This document shows, one piece after another, positions 33,090 through 41,155 of a stretch of DNA of 50,768 bases (positions are counted from its first letter, which is position 1; each line of letters starts with the position of its first letter). This DNA is from UBA4736 sp002404015 (GTDB taxonomy: Bacteria > Chloroflexota > Dormibacteria > Dormibacterales > Dormibacteraceae). The notes under the pieces are model-generated. The model was not told the origin of the DNA, made no database searches, and was given only the letters and a program-made list of their open reading frames with translations. The position numbers were made by a program, and so were the translations under genes. Location: positions 1-50,768 of the forward strand of contig DAIOCN010000019.1 of assembly GCA_036747295.1 (NCBI GenBank), written 5' to 3'.

Positions 33090-33427
33090 TGGGAGCCCCC
33101 ATAGCCCAGCTCGCCGGCCAGCCGGAGCGCCGCCGCGACATCCGCCGCGTGAGCCCGCCGGAACGCCTCCAGCGCCGCCGAGTGTGGGCCCCACTCGGCG
33201 TCCAGCCGGCGGGCAGCCGCGATCAGCTGGGCGATCGGGTCGGGGCTCTCGTAGCGCATCCAGCGGTAGGCGTGGGGCGGCGACCAGGGCTCGCCGAGGA
33301 GGTCTCGGTGGACCGCTGCGTGCTCGGCGACGAGCAGCCGCTCGACGCCTTCCAGCAGGGGCCCGCGCACGCGCTCGAAACCCTGCCCTGCCATCCAGTC
33401 CAGCAGCGGCCGGATTTCAGAACCCAC
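33086..33427 (-). CDS. small hypothetical protein
   Basis: 113 residues from GTG at 33427 (TTG at 33436 also possible). It is mostly helical (EIRPLLDWMAGQGFERVRG..., LEGVERLLVAEHAAVHRDLL, LEAFRRAHAADVAAALRLAGEL). No family is recognised. It is coupled to the cation transporter by the TTGA overlap at its end and divergent from the lipoprotein gene. Confidence 0.6.
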   Translation of the reverse strand: MGSEIRPLLDWMAGQGFERVRGPLLEGVERLLVAEHAAVHRDLLGEPWSPPHAYRWMRYESPDPIAQLIAAARRLDAEWGPHSAALEAFRRAHAADVAAALRLAGELGYGGSH

Positions 33428-33452
33428 CGCCCGCAATGTACGTTCCACCGAC

Positions 33453-34634
33453 ATGCGACGTGCGCTCGTGGTCCTGGCCATGCTGGTGGCAGCCTGTGGG
33501 CCAGCGTCGCCATCCGGCCACGCGAGCGGGGCCGCCAGCAACCCTCCGCCCGGCGCTGGGCAGCCCCTGGCCATCTTGCTGGCGGGGCTGCCGGCGGGTC
33601 CGCCTCCCAGCTTCACGATCCGGCTGGTCCAGGCCGACGGCCAGGTTGTCGCCCGGGCGACTGCCAACATGCCGCCGCTGGGCCAGGTCGTCAACTTCGC
33701 CGTCCCGCGGGTCAGCGCCAGCAGCACACGCGCCTACTACCTCGACGGGGTCGCCAACGTCCGCTACCTGGATCGCCTCGGCAACACCGGCTTCGTCACC
33801 TCTCTCAAGCTGCCGGCCGGCTTCAGCCAGGGCACCTTCGCCGTCAGCGCCGACGACAAGCGCATCGCCGTGGCGGTGCTCCGGTACAGGGCGGCCGACC
33901 CCAGCGCCCCGGGACCGAGCTATCCCACTTACCTCGGGCTCAGCCTGTATGTCGAAGACCTCTACGGTGGCGGCAACCACCTGGAGCTGTTCAGCTCGCC
34001 GACAGTCGCGGAGTGGCCGGTCGGCTGGACGCGCTCGGGACTCCTGCTGATCGGTGTCGGTTCGCCGCTTGGGCCCCAAAATCCGCTGACCAACCCGTTC
34101 GGAGCCGGGTTGGGATACCACGTCGCCGACGCGACCACCGGGGACCGTAGGGCCGACGCCTGCAGCACCGCGCCTGGTGGCGGCGCCCCCCTGCTCCTGG
34201 CGAGCGGCCTGCCGGGACCGGCCGGCACGCTCTGTTTCCGCCAGCCGGCGGCAGTGCTGGCCGGCTGGGAAGGCCAGGAGAAGCAGCTCTCGGCGGGCCC
34301 GTCCCAGAACTTTTATCCGTGGGCCGGCGCCATCGCACCATCGGGCGCGGCGGCCCTGCTGGCCGGCGACCCCATGGTCCTCGTCGCTGCCTCGGGCAAG
34401 CGGACCAACCTGAGGCCCGGGGGCGCGCCGGAGGGCTTCATCGACGCCTCCCACGTGGTGTTCCACCCCCTCCAGGCGGTTGATGCGAGCGGCGCCCGGG
34501 TCGCCAGCGGCGCTCGTTCGGCCAACCAATCGGCTCTCGCGATCCTCGACATCAGCAGCGGCGCGGTCAAGACGCTGGACGCCGGTCTGGGCCTCTCTGG
34601 CTGGAGCCTCTACGGGGTGATCGGCTCGGGCTGA
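33453..34634 (+). CDS. lipoprotein with beta-propeller-like body
   Basis: 393 residues. A lipoprotein signal peptide (RRALVVLAMLVAAC) is followed by a beta-rich body with repeated short segments such as RIAVAVLRY, LYVEDLYGGG, WTRSGLLLIGVG and LAILDISSGAVKTLD. These are compatible with a WD40/beta-propeller-like fold. It is probably lipid-anchored outside the cell. No enzymatic motif is seen. It ends inside the 3' end of the hpt gene (converging, 25 bp overlap). Confidence 0.65.
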   Translation: MRRALVVLAMLVAACGPASPSGHASGAASNPPPGAGQPLAILLAGLPAGPPPSFTIRLVQADGQVVARATANMPPLGQVVNFAVPRVSASSTRAYYLDGVANVRYLDRLGNTGFVTSLKLPAGFSQGTFAVSADDKRIAVAVLRYRAADPSAPGPSYPTYLGLSLYVEDLYGGGNHLELFSSPTVAEWPVGWTRSGLLLIGVGSPLGPQNPLTNPFGAGLGYHVADATTGDRRADACSTAPGGGAPLLLASGLPGPAGTLCFRQPAAVLAGWEGQEKQLSAGPSQNFYPWAGAIAPSGAAALLAGDPMVLVAASGKRTNLRPGGAPEGFIDASHVVFHPLQAVDASGARVASGARSANQSALAILDISSGAVKTLDAGLGLSGWSLYGVIGSG

Positions 34635-35515
34635 GCGTCGGGGACGACCGCCACGGGCGCGTAGACCGTCGGCTTCAGCACGCAGATGAACGGCAGGTTG
34701 CGGTAGAGCTCGCGGAAGTCGAGGCCGTAACCGACCACGAAGTCATTGGGAATCTGGAAGCCGATGTAGCGGATTGGCACGTCCGCCAGGCGCCGGCTGG
34801 GCCGGTCGAGCAGCGTGCACACTGAGATCGAGCCGGGATCGCGCAGCTCCAGCGAGTGGAGGATGAAGTCAAGCGTCACCCCGGTGTTGACGACGTCTTC
34901 CACCAGGATCACGTGGCGACCCTGGATGGGGTAGTCGAGATCGCGCACGATCCGCACCCGGCTGTGCTCGCCGCCGCGGGCGTACCGGTCGACCGACAGG
35001 TAGTCGATCGCCATCGGCACGGTGACCTGGCGGGCCAGGTCGGCCAGGAAGAACGTGATGCCCTTGAGGACCCCGACCAGCACGATGGACTGGCCTCGGA
35101 AGTCTCGCGAGATCTTCCGGCCCAGCGCCCGCACCCGGGTCTCCAGCTCGACCGGGGAGATCAGGATCTCCTGGACGTCCTGCTTGCGGATGTTCTGGAC
35201 CTCGAGGTTGGCGTAGCCCGCCTGCGCCAGCAGCTGCTCGTAGTCCTTGCGGTACATCAGCTTGACCTTGACGTCCGGGTAGAGCTCTTTCAGCAGCCGC
35301 AGCTTGCGGTTCTTGGGGGTGACCAGGCTCTGCTTCATCGTCGTAAGCTCGACGTAGAGGTCGTGCTCCGGCAGGTAGAAGTCGGGCGTGAACATCTCGC
35401 TGACCCGGTCGCCCTCCCAGCCGATCGGGAAGGCGGTGGGCTCGTAGATCCAGCGGATCCGATAGTGGTCGAGGAAGCGCGTGAACTCGAGCTCCGAGGG
35501 GTGCGCGAACGCCAC
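34610..35515 (-). CDS. hpt: PD-(D/E)XK nuclease-like domain fused to hypoxanthine phosphoribosyltransferase
   Basis: 301 residues from GTG 35515 (a longer frame to 35695 is unlikely). Residues 1-100 resemble a PD-(D/E)XK endonuclease domain: HPSELEFTRFLDHYRIRWIYEP, FTPDFYLPEHDLYVELTTMKQ (D45, E56), KNRKLRLLKELYPDVKVKLM. Residues 115-290 are an HPRT: ISPVELETRVRALGRKISRDF, IVLVGVLKGITFFLADLA, the PRPP motif HVILVEDVVNTGVTLDFIL (E206, D207), and the purine-binding end NDFVVGYGLDFRELYRNLPFICVLKP. HPRT salvages hypoxanthine/guanine. The fused N-terminal domain is unusual; usual HPRT is about 180 residues. Confidence 0.88.
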   Translation of the reverse strand: MAFAHPSELEFTRFLDHYRIRWIYEPTAFPIGWEGDRVSEMFTPDFYLPEHDLYVELTTMKQSLVTPKNRKLRLLKELYPDVKVKLMYRKDYEQLLAQAGYANLEVQNIRKQDVQEILISPVELETRVRALGRKISRDFRGQSIVLVGVLKGITFFLADLARQVTVPMAIDYLSVDRYARGGEHSRVRIVRDLDYPIQGRHVILVEDVVNTGVTLDFILHSLELRDPGSISVCTLLDRPSRRLADVPIRYIGFQIPNDFVVGYGLDFRELYRNLPFICVLKPTVYAPVAVVPDAQPEPITP

Positions 35516-35642
35516 ACGCGTGTGCGGCGGGCCAGAGCGCCGGAGCAGCCGCGAGCGCTGCTTTATGGGCCGGCGCCAGCTGGGTGGGACGCTTGCTGGA
35601 AGGGTGGACGCCAAGAGCCTGTCAGGTGCAATTGTACGAGGC

Positions 35643-36257
35643 ATGCAGAGGCAGCGGGCTCGGATGGTGGAGCGCCAGCTGCGCCCGCACGGCATCTACG
35701 ACGAGCGCGTTTTGGCCGCGATGGGCGAGGTCCCACGCGAGGTATTCCTGGGCCCCCGCTCCCGGCGATTCGCGTACGACGATCGGGCGCTGGCCATCCC
35801 GGCTGGGCAGACGATCTCGCAGCCGCTGGTGGTGGCGGCGATGACGCAGGCGCTGCGACTGCGAGAATCGGACGTGGCCCTGGAGGTGGGCACCGGGACC
35901 GGATACCAGGCGGCCGTACTCTCCCGGCTCTGCCGCCGGGTCACCAGCCTCGAGCTGGAGCCGGAGCTGGCGGCCTTGGCCCAGGCCAACCTGGCTCGCC
36001 TCGGGTACGCGAATGTGGCGGTCGCCGTCGCGGACGGCAGGCTGGGCTGGCCGCCCTCGGCGCCCTACCCGGCGATCCTGGTCGCCTGCGCCGCTCCCGA
36101 GGTGCCGCCCGCCCTGCTCCGGCAGCTCGCCGACGGCGGCCGGCTGGTCATGCCGGTGGGCGGCCCTGACGACCAGGTGCTGCGGCTCCTGACGCGCCAG
36201 GGAAAGCGCGTCACCGACGTCCCCTTATTCCAGGTTCGCTTCGTCCCACTCCGTTAG
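35643..36257 (+). CDS. pcm: protein-L-isoaspartate O-methyltransferase
   Basis: 204 residues from ATG 35643. Family signature: RARMVERQLRPHGIYDERVLAAMGEVPREVFLGP, then AYDDRALAIPAGQTISQPLVVAAMTQAL, and the SAM site VALEVGTGTGYQAAVLSRL. The C-terminal strand (GGRLVMPVGGPDDQVLRLL) is normal. The enzyme methylates isoaspartyl residues in damaged proteins using SAM, initiating repair. Located divergent to hpt and convergent to the UPF0182 gene 14 bases away. Confidence 0.95.
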   Translation: MQRQRARMVERQLRPHGIYDERVLAAMGEVPREVFLGPRSRRFAYDDRALAIPAGQTISQPLVVAAMTQALRLRESDVALEVGTGTGYQAAVLSRLCRRVTSLELEPELAALAQANLARLGYANVAVAVADGRLGWPPSAPYPAILVACAAPEVPPALLRQLADGGRLVMPVGGPDDQVLRLLTRQGKRVTDVPLFQVRFVPLR

Positions 36258-36271
36258 CGGTAGCCACGCGC

Positions 36272-39103
36272 TCACGGCGACGCGCTCGGTCTCGGCGTCG
36301 GCGACGCCGTGGGCGACGGGGTCGTGCCCGACTGGAGCTGGTTGATCTGCTGCAGGAGCGTGCCCACCTGCTGCATCTCGCTCCCGTAGGTGGCGAAGTC
36401 GCCCCGTTTCAGCGCGTCCTGGGCAAGGTTGTAGTGCTGAAGGGCCTGCTGCGCCAGCTGCGCGATCTGGGGGTTGCTGCCACCCGGCCCGGGCGTGGGC
36501 GTACCCGTGCCCCCGGAGGGCAGGGGGGCGACTGGTTGGCCGACGAGCTGGTCCAGCGCCTTCTGGAGGGTGTCCTGGTAGGCCACGTTGGTGGCGTCGG
36601 CCAGGATGACGCGCTTCAGCTCGGGGATGCTGGTGGTCCCTGTCGCCCGCAGGTAGAAGGGCTGGAAGTACAGGAAGCTGTCCCCGACCGGGACCACCAG
36701 CAGGTTGCCCAGGATGACCTGGGAGCCGTTCTGGTTGAGGAGCGTGAAGTCGGTCGAGATCGCGGGCGTCTGGTTGATGCGATTGGCGATCTGCTGGGGA
36801 CCGAAGACCGTCCGGTCCTTCGGCAGAACGTAAGCGACCAGCTGGCCGTAGTTGGCACCGTCGTTGCGGGCGGCCAGCCAGCCGACCATGTTCTGCTTGT
36901 GGAATGGCGTGAACGGCATGATCAGCAGGTACTCCGGCTGGGACTGGCCGGGCAGCCGCATCGTCACGTAGTACGGCTGCAGGTTCTGAAGCTGGGTGTT
37001 GGGGCCGCGCTGCTCCGCCGGGATGTCCCAGACGTCCTCGCGGTTGTAGAACGTCGACGGGTCGTCCATGTGGTATGTCCGGTAGACGTCGGTCTGGATC
37101 TTGAAGAGGTCCTCGGGCACCCGCAGGTGCTGGCGCAGGCTGGCGGGCATGGCCGAGAGCGGCTTGAACATCGTCGGGAAGGTCGCCTGGTAGCCCCGGA
37201 TTAGGGGGTCCTTGGAGTCCGCGACGTAGAAGTCGACGGTGCCCTCGTAGGCGTCGACGACGACCTTGACCGAGTTCCGGATGTAGTTCTCGCCCAAACC
37301 GCTGTTCTCGTCGGCCTGCGCGTAGGGGTACGTCGAGGCGGTGGTGTACGCGTCCATGACCCAGTAGAGCTTGCCGTCGGCGTCGACGATGTAGGGGTCC
37401 TGGTCGAGGGTCAGGAAGGGTGCGATCTCGCTGACCCGGTCCCTGATGTTGCGGCGATAGAGGATCTCCGTCCGGTCCTGGACCTGCGGTGACACGAGCA
37501 GGTTGAAGTCACCTGTTTTGAGCGACCAAAGGGTCTTGTTGAAGCCAGCCATCTGGACCCCGTGGCTGCCGCTGTACGTGGTCCGCACGTTGTCGGCGCC
37601 CTTGGGGTAGTCGAACTCGGCCTGGGCGGACGGCGCCAGCACGTAGCTGGTCCCCAGCTCGCCAAAGTAGATCTGCGGCCGGGAGATCGTCAGGGGTCCG
37701 GCGGGGGGGATGTCCTGGGCCACGAAGGCAGGCAGCCCCTCTCCCGCGACCACGCTGACCGGGCTCGCGGCGAGGCCGTAGCCGTGCGTGAACTCCAGCT
37801 TCTGGTTGACCCAGCTCTGGGCCTGCTGCTGCAGCTTGTCGGGCGCGAGCTCCCGGGCCGATATCCAGACCTGGGTGGTCTTGCCGGCGACCGCGTAACG
37901 GTCCACGTCGATGTCGTTGAACGTGTAGTACGTCCGGATCGTCTGCAGCTGGTCGTAAACGTCCTTTAGCTGGGCCGTGTCCCAGAGCCGAAGGTTGTCG
38001 ACGGTGGCCTGGTCGTCCTGCACGGCCTGAGCCGTGAGCTGGGGGTTCCCGGCGAACTGCTGGGTGGTCACGTTCTGGAGCCCGTAGGCCTGGCGGGTGC
38101 CCTGGATCTCGCGCAGGATGTAGGGCCGTTCCTGGCTTATCTCGGAGGGCTGCACGCTGATCCGCTGGACCCCGGCCGGGTAGACGTTGGCGAAGAGGGC
38201 CAGCAGGACCCAGGCCGCGACGACGGCGGGGGGCAGCCAGAGCCGGCGCAGCACCACGTTGGCCAGCAGGAGCAGGCCGAGGACCGCGACGAGAACGGCG
38301 CGGCCGACGGCCAGCGGCGCCCGCACGTTGACGTCGGTGTAGCCGGCGCCCCAGACGAAGCCGTTGTGCTGGTAGAGCAGGTCGTAGCGGCCGAGGAAGT
38401 TGTTGGCGGCCAGGATGAACGCCAGCAGCGCGGCGAGGACCGAGAGGTGCGCGATGGCGCCCGCCGCCAACCGGAGGTCGAAGGTGTCGCCTCGCCACGT
38501 GTAGAGGACGGCGGACAGCAGGGCGGACATGAAGACCAGGCCCAACAGCCAGTCCAGACCGATGTGCAGGAAGGGCAGCGTCATCAGGTAGAAGCTGACG
38601 TCCATCCCGTAGAGCGGGTCTTTGACGCCCGAGGCGGAGGAGTGCATGAAGAGCGCGAAGGCCTGCCACTGGGCGCCGGCCCCGCCGGACAGGATCAGCG
38701 CGATTAGCCCGGCCGCGCCGGCGCTCACGACCCCCAGCCCGCTCCGGTACACCCGGGTTCGGATGCCCACCGCCCGCAGCGAGGGACCCGCCCGGTGGCG
38801 GAGGGTGATAGCCGCATTGATCGCGGCGAAGGCGAAGGCGACGATCAGGCTCCCGAAGAACAGCCAGGCCTGCAGGCCGACCCGGGTCAGATAGACCGAG
38901 CGCAGCCCGAGGGCGTCGTACCACTGGGTCTCGGTCCAGAAGGAAACCAGGGGTGCCGTGATGAGCAGGATGAGCAGCGCCAACCCGAAAAGCCCCACCC
39001 CCAGCCAGAATCGGCGCGGTGGCCTCGGGATCTGGATCTGCTGGATCTGCCTGTCGAAAGGGCCGCGGTCGAAGGGGTCGAAGGGAGGAAACCGGCGCGA
39101 CAA
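36272..39103 (-). CDS. UPF0182-family large membrane protein
   Basis: 943 residues from TTG 39103. The N-terminal 320 residues hold seven or so membrane helices (FWLGVGLFGLALLILLITAPLVSFWTETQWYDALGLRSVYLTRV opens). The following 550 residues are a large extracytoplasmic domain with family motifs such as VYPAGVQRISVQPSEISQERPYI, YVLAPSAQAEFDYPKGADNVRTTYSG and NILVSPQV-like NLLVSPQVQDRTEILYRRNI. It ends in a proline/serine/threonine-rich tail. UPF0182 is widespread in actinobacteria and relatives, with no known function. Full length, 12 bases after the epimerase gene on the same strand. Confidence 0.92.
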   Translation of the reverse strand: MSRRFPPFDPFDRGPFDRQIQQIQIPRPPRRFWLGVGLFGLALLILLITAPLVSFWTETQWYDALGLRSVYLTRVGLQAWLFFGSLIVAFAFAAINAAITLRHRAGPSLRAVGIRTRVYRSGLGVVSAGAAGLIALILSGGAGAQWQAFALFMHSSASGVKDPLYGMDVSFYLMTLPFLHIGLDWLLGLVFMSALLSAVLYTWRGDTFDLRLAAGAIAHLSVLAALLAFILAANNFLGRYDLLYQHNGFVWGAGYTDVNVRAPLAVGRAVLVAVLGLLLLANVVLRRLWLPPAVVAAWVLLALFANVYPAGVQRISVQPSEISQERPYILREIQGTRQAYGLQNVTTQQFAGNPQLTAQAVQDDQATVDNLRLWDTAQLKDVYDQLQTIRTYYTFNDIDVDRYAVAGKTTQVWISARELAPDKLQQQAQSWVNQKLEFTHGYGLAASPVSVVAGEGLPAFVAQDIPPAGPLTISRPQIYFGELGTSYVLAPSAQAEFDYPKGADNVRTTYSGSHGVQMAGFNKTLWSLKTGDFNLLVSPQVQDRTEILYRRNIRDRVSEIAPFLTLDQDPYIVDADGKLYWVMDAYTTASTYPYAQADENSGLGENYIRNSVKVVVDAYEGTVDFYVADSKDPLIRGYQATFPTMFKPLSAMPASLRQHLRVPEDLFKIQTDVYRTYHMDDPSTFYNREDVWDIPAEQRGPNTQLQNLQPYYVTMRLPGQSQPEYLLIMPFTPFHKQNMVGWLAARNDGANYGQLVAYVLPKDRTVFGPQQIANRINQTPAISTDFTLLNQNGSQVILGNLLVVPVGDSFLYFQPFYLRATGTTSIPELKRVILADATNVAYQDTLQKALDQLVGQPVAPLPSGGTGTPTPGPGGSNPQIAQLAQQALQHYNLAQDALKRGDFATYGSEMQQVGTLLQQINQLQSGTTPSPTASPTPRPSASP

Positions 39104-39115
39104 CTCGCGCCAAGG

Positions 39116-40078
39116 TTACTCCGCCGCGGCGAGCGCCTCGTCGTCCGCATCGAAGCCGGGGTCCTCTTCCTCGGGAGGGTTCGCCAGGTGCCAGGCCACC
39201 GTCGTCCGCAGCACAGCGACGGGGTCGGAGTCGGTCCAGCCGAGGATCAGGCGGGCCTTGGCGGCCGAGGCCACGATGTGCTGGCTCATGTTTCCGGTCT
39301 GGCGGAGGTCGGCCGGCAGCAGTGCGTCGGGGACCCGGATCAGATCGGCATTGAAGCCGGCGGCCTCCAGGATCCGCCTCGCCCACAGCCGAACCGTCGA
39401 GGTGCGCCTCTCCGCGATGTTGAAGACCTCACCGGCCGCCGCGGGCGTCGCCAGCGCCATCCGCACGGCGCGCGCCACGTCGCGGACGTAGCCGCGGGTC
39501 GGCAGCCAGGTGCCCGCGCCGAAAGGGATCTGGAGCCGGCCGGCCCGGACCCGGCGGAGGATGAACTCCTCGCGCCGCTGGTAGTCGTGCTCGCCGTAGA
39601 CCATCGGCAGCCGGAGCACCGTCGCGCCCGCAGCCAGGAAGTCCTCCTCGACGTCGAGCTTGTCGTAGTCGGGCATGCGCTCGGCGTACGGGTAGCGGTG
39701 CAGGCGGACGGGGGACTCCTCGTCCAGAGGCACCCCGTCCGTCTCCTGCTCGTTGAGGACGGCGCCGAACGCCCGGTAGACGTCCATGCTCGAGAGCACC
39801 AGGAGGCGGATGTCCTTCGGCGCCGCGTCGAGCACCGACCGGGCGTCGGCCCTACTCAGGGCCCGGCAGTCGACCAGGGCGTCCGGCTTGAAGGCGGCCA
39901 GGTCCGCCCTCCGGCTCGACAGCGCCGCCCGCTCGACGTGCAGGTGCTCAGCCTTGGGCAGATCGGACGGCTCCGTCTCGCCCCTGTGTACCAGCAGCAG
40001 CTGGTGGTCGGTGGCGGCCAGCTCCTCGACGATCGCCCGGCCGATGAAGCGGGTCCCGCCCAGGACGACGACCCGCAA
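39116..40078 (-). CDS. NAD-dependent epimerase/dehydratase family protein
   Basis: 320 residues from TTG 40078, two bases after the clpP stop. The Rossmann start LRVVVLGGTRFIGRAIVEELAA is typical of extended SDRs. The YxxxK motif is weak (YPYAERMPDYDKL), so it may act as an atypical SDR or RNA-binding-type (CSP41-like). C-terminal specificity region: DVARAVRMALATPAAAGEVFNIAERRT. Substrate unknown. Between clpP and UPF0182 on the same strand, so probably co-transcribed. Confidence 0.82.
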   Translation of the reverse strand: MRVVVLGGTRFIGRAIVEELAATDHQLLLVHRGETEPSDLPKAEHLHVERAALSSRRADLAAFKPDALVDCRALSRADARSVLDAAPKDIRLLVLSSMDVYRAFGAVLNEQETDGVPLDEESPVRLHRYPYAERMPDYDKLDVEEDFLAAGATVLRLPMVYGEHDYQRREEFILRRVRAGRLQIPFGAGTWLPTRGYVRDVARAVRMALATPAAAGEVFNIAERRTSTVRLWARRILEAAGFNADLIRVPDALLPADLRQTGNMSQHIVASAAKARLILGWTDSDPVAVLRTTVAWHLANPPEEEDPGFDADDEALAAAE

Positions 40079-40080
40079 CG

Positions 40081-40656
40081 CTAGTGCTCGATGACCGAGT
40101 CGATCAGGCCCCACTCGAGGGCCTGTTGGGGGGTCATGAAGTAGTCGCGCTCGAGGTCCCGCTCGACCTGCTCGAGGGGCCGCCCGCAGTGCTTGGAGTA
40201 GATCCGCACCAGGTCTGCCCGCTGGCGCAGGATCTCCCGCGCCTGGATCTCCAGGTCGGTGGCCTGGCCCTGCATCCCGCTCGCCCAGGGCTGGTGGATG
40301 AGCATCTGGGAGTGGGGCAGGGAGAAGCGCTTGCCGGGAGCGCCGCCGGCGAGCAGCAGGGAGCCGCCGCTGGCGGCCATGCCGGTGCAGAGCGTGGAGA
40401 CATCCGGCGCCACGTACTGCATGGCATCGTACATCGAGAGTGAGGAGGTGGCCGAGCCGCCCGGGCTGTTGATGTAGATGGAGATGTCCTTCTCCGCATC
40501 CTCGGCGGCCAGGAAGAGCAGCTGGGCGACGACCGAGTTGGCCATCTCATCGTCGATCACGCCGCCCACGAAGATGATGCGGTCGCGCAGGAGGCGCGAG
40601 TAGATGTCGTAGGCGCGCTCGCCGCGACTCGTGGTCTCCACCACCATCGGCACCAT
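40081..40656 (-). CDS. clpP: ATP-dependent Clp protease proteolytic subunit
   Basis: 191 residues. The triad is in place: S96 in GMAASGGSLLLAGG, H121 in SQMLIHQPWA, and D171 in ERDYFMTPQQALEWGLID. The usual AASM after the serine is AASG here. Length matches ClpP. It forms the tetradecameric chamber fed by ClpX/ClpC ATPases, which are not in the window. Its start lies 10 bases after the stop of an XRE regulator gene of the ClgR type, the known activator of clp genes in actinobacteria. Confidence 0.95.
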   Translation of the reverse strand: MVPMVVETTSRGERAYDIYSRLLRDRIIFVGGVIDDEMANSVVAQLLFLAAEDAEKDISIYINSPGGSATSSLSMYDAMQYVAPDVSTLCTGMAASGGSLLLAGGAPGKRFSLPHSQMLIHQPWASGMQGQATDLEIQAREILRQRADLVRIYSKHCGRPLEQVERDLERDYFMTPQQALEWGLIDSVIEH

Positions 40657-40666
40657 CAGGCCACGC

Positions 40667-41092
40667 TCACAAAAGGAACCCGATGCGGCGGCGGGGCGGC
40701 AGCTGGTCCTGGGTCATGGCCAGGTAGGCGCTGAACTGGGCCACGCTGCGCAGGGCCTCGCTGCCGAGGACGCGAGCGGCGCGCCGCAGCTGGAGGCGGG
40801 GGTCGGCCTCCGGCGACACGGCCCAGATCGGATCGACCTGGGCGCCCAGCTCCCGGGCCAGCTCCAGGTAGACGTCAGCGATGGTGGTGTCGAGGGCCTG
40901 GCAGATGCGCAGCAGCTTGTCGGTGGAGACATCCTTGCGGCCGCGCTCCACTTCCGAGAGGAAGCCGAGCGAGACGCCGGCCGGGTGGGCCACGTCGCCC
41001 AACGACCGCTCGGCCGTTTCCCTGAGCCGCCGGATGATGGCCCCCAAGGTGGTCCGCACGTGGTCTGGTGTTTCACTGTGAGCGAAAGGCAT
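40667..41092 (-). CDS. XRE-family regulator, ClgR-like
   Basis: 141 residues. An N-terminal helix-turn-helix (LGAIIRRLRETAERSLGDVAHPAGVSLGFLSEVERGRKDVSTDKLLRICQALDTTIADVY) matches the ClgR/XRE type, which in actinobacteria activates clpP and itself. The C-terminal part ends LPPRRRIGFLL, with hydrophobic C-terminal residues that might expose it to ClpP-dependent degradation as known for ClgR (inference). Its ATG sits inside an inverted repeat. It is followed by clpP in the same direction. Confidence 0.85.
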   Translation of the reverse strand: MPFAHSETPDHVRTTLGAIIRRLRETAERSLGDVAHPAGVSLGFLSEVERGRKDVSTDKLLRICQALDTTIADVYLELARELGAQVDPIWAVSPEADPRLQLRRAARVLGSEALRSVAQFSAYLAMTQDQLPPRRRIGFLL

Positions 41093-41102
41093 CTGCTCAC
41101 AG
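41076..41102 (-). promoter_or_regulatory. inverted repeat over the regulator start codon
   Basis: CTGTGAGC (41076-41083) and GCTCACAG (41095-41102) are perfect inverted copies 11 bases apart; the start codon lies in the loop. AGCGAA follows each copy as a direct repeat. A -10-like TAATAT lies just upstream. It could be an autoregulatory operator or an RNA hairpin hiding the start. Confidence 0.5.
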
Positions 41103-41155
41103 CGAATATTAGCATGTTAAAAGACGGCGACCAGCCGGCGCTTCAGCGCGCGAGC

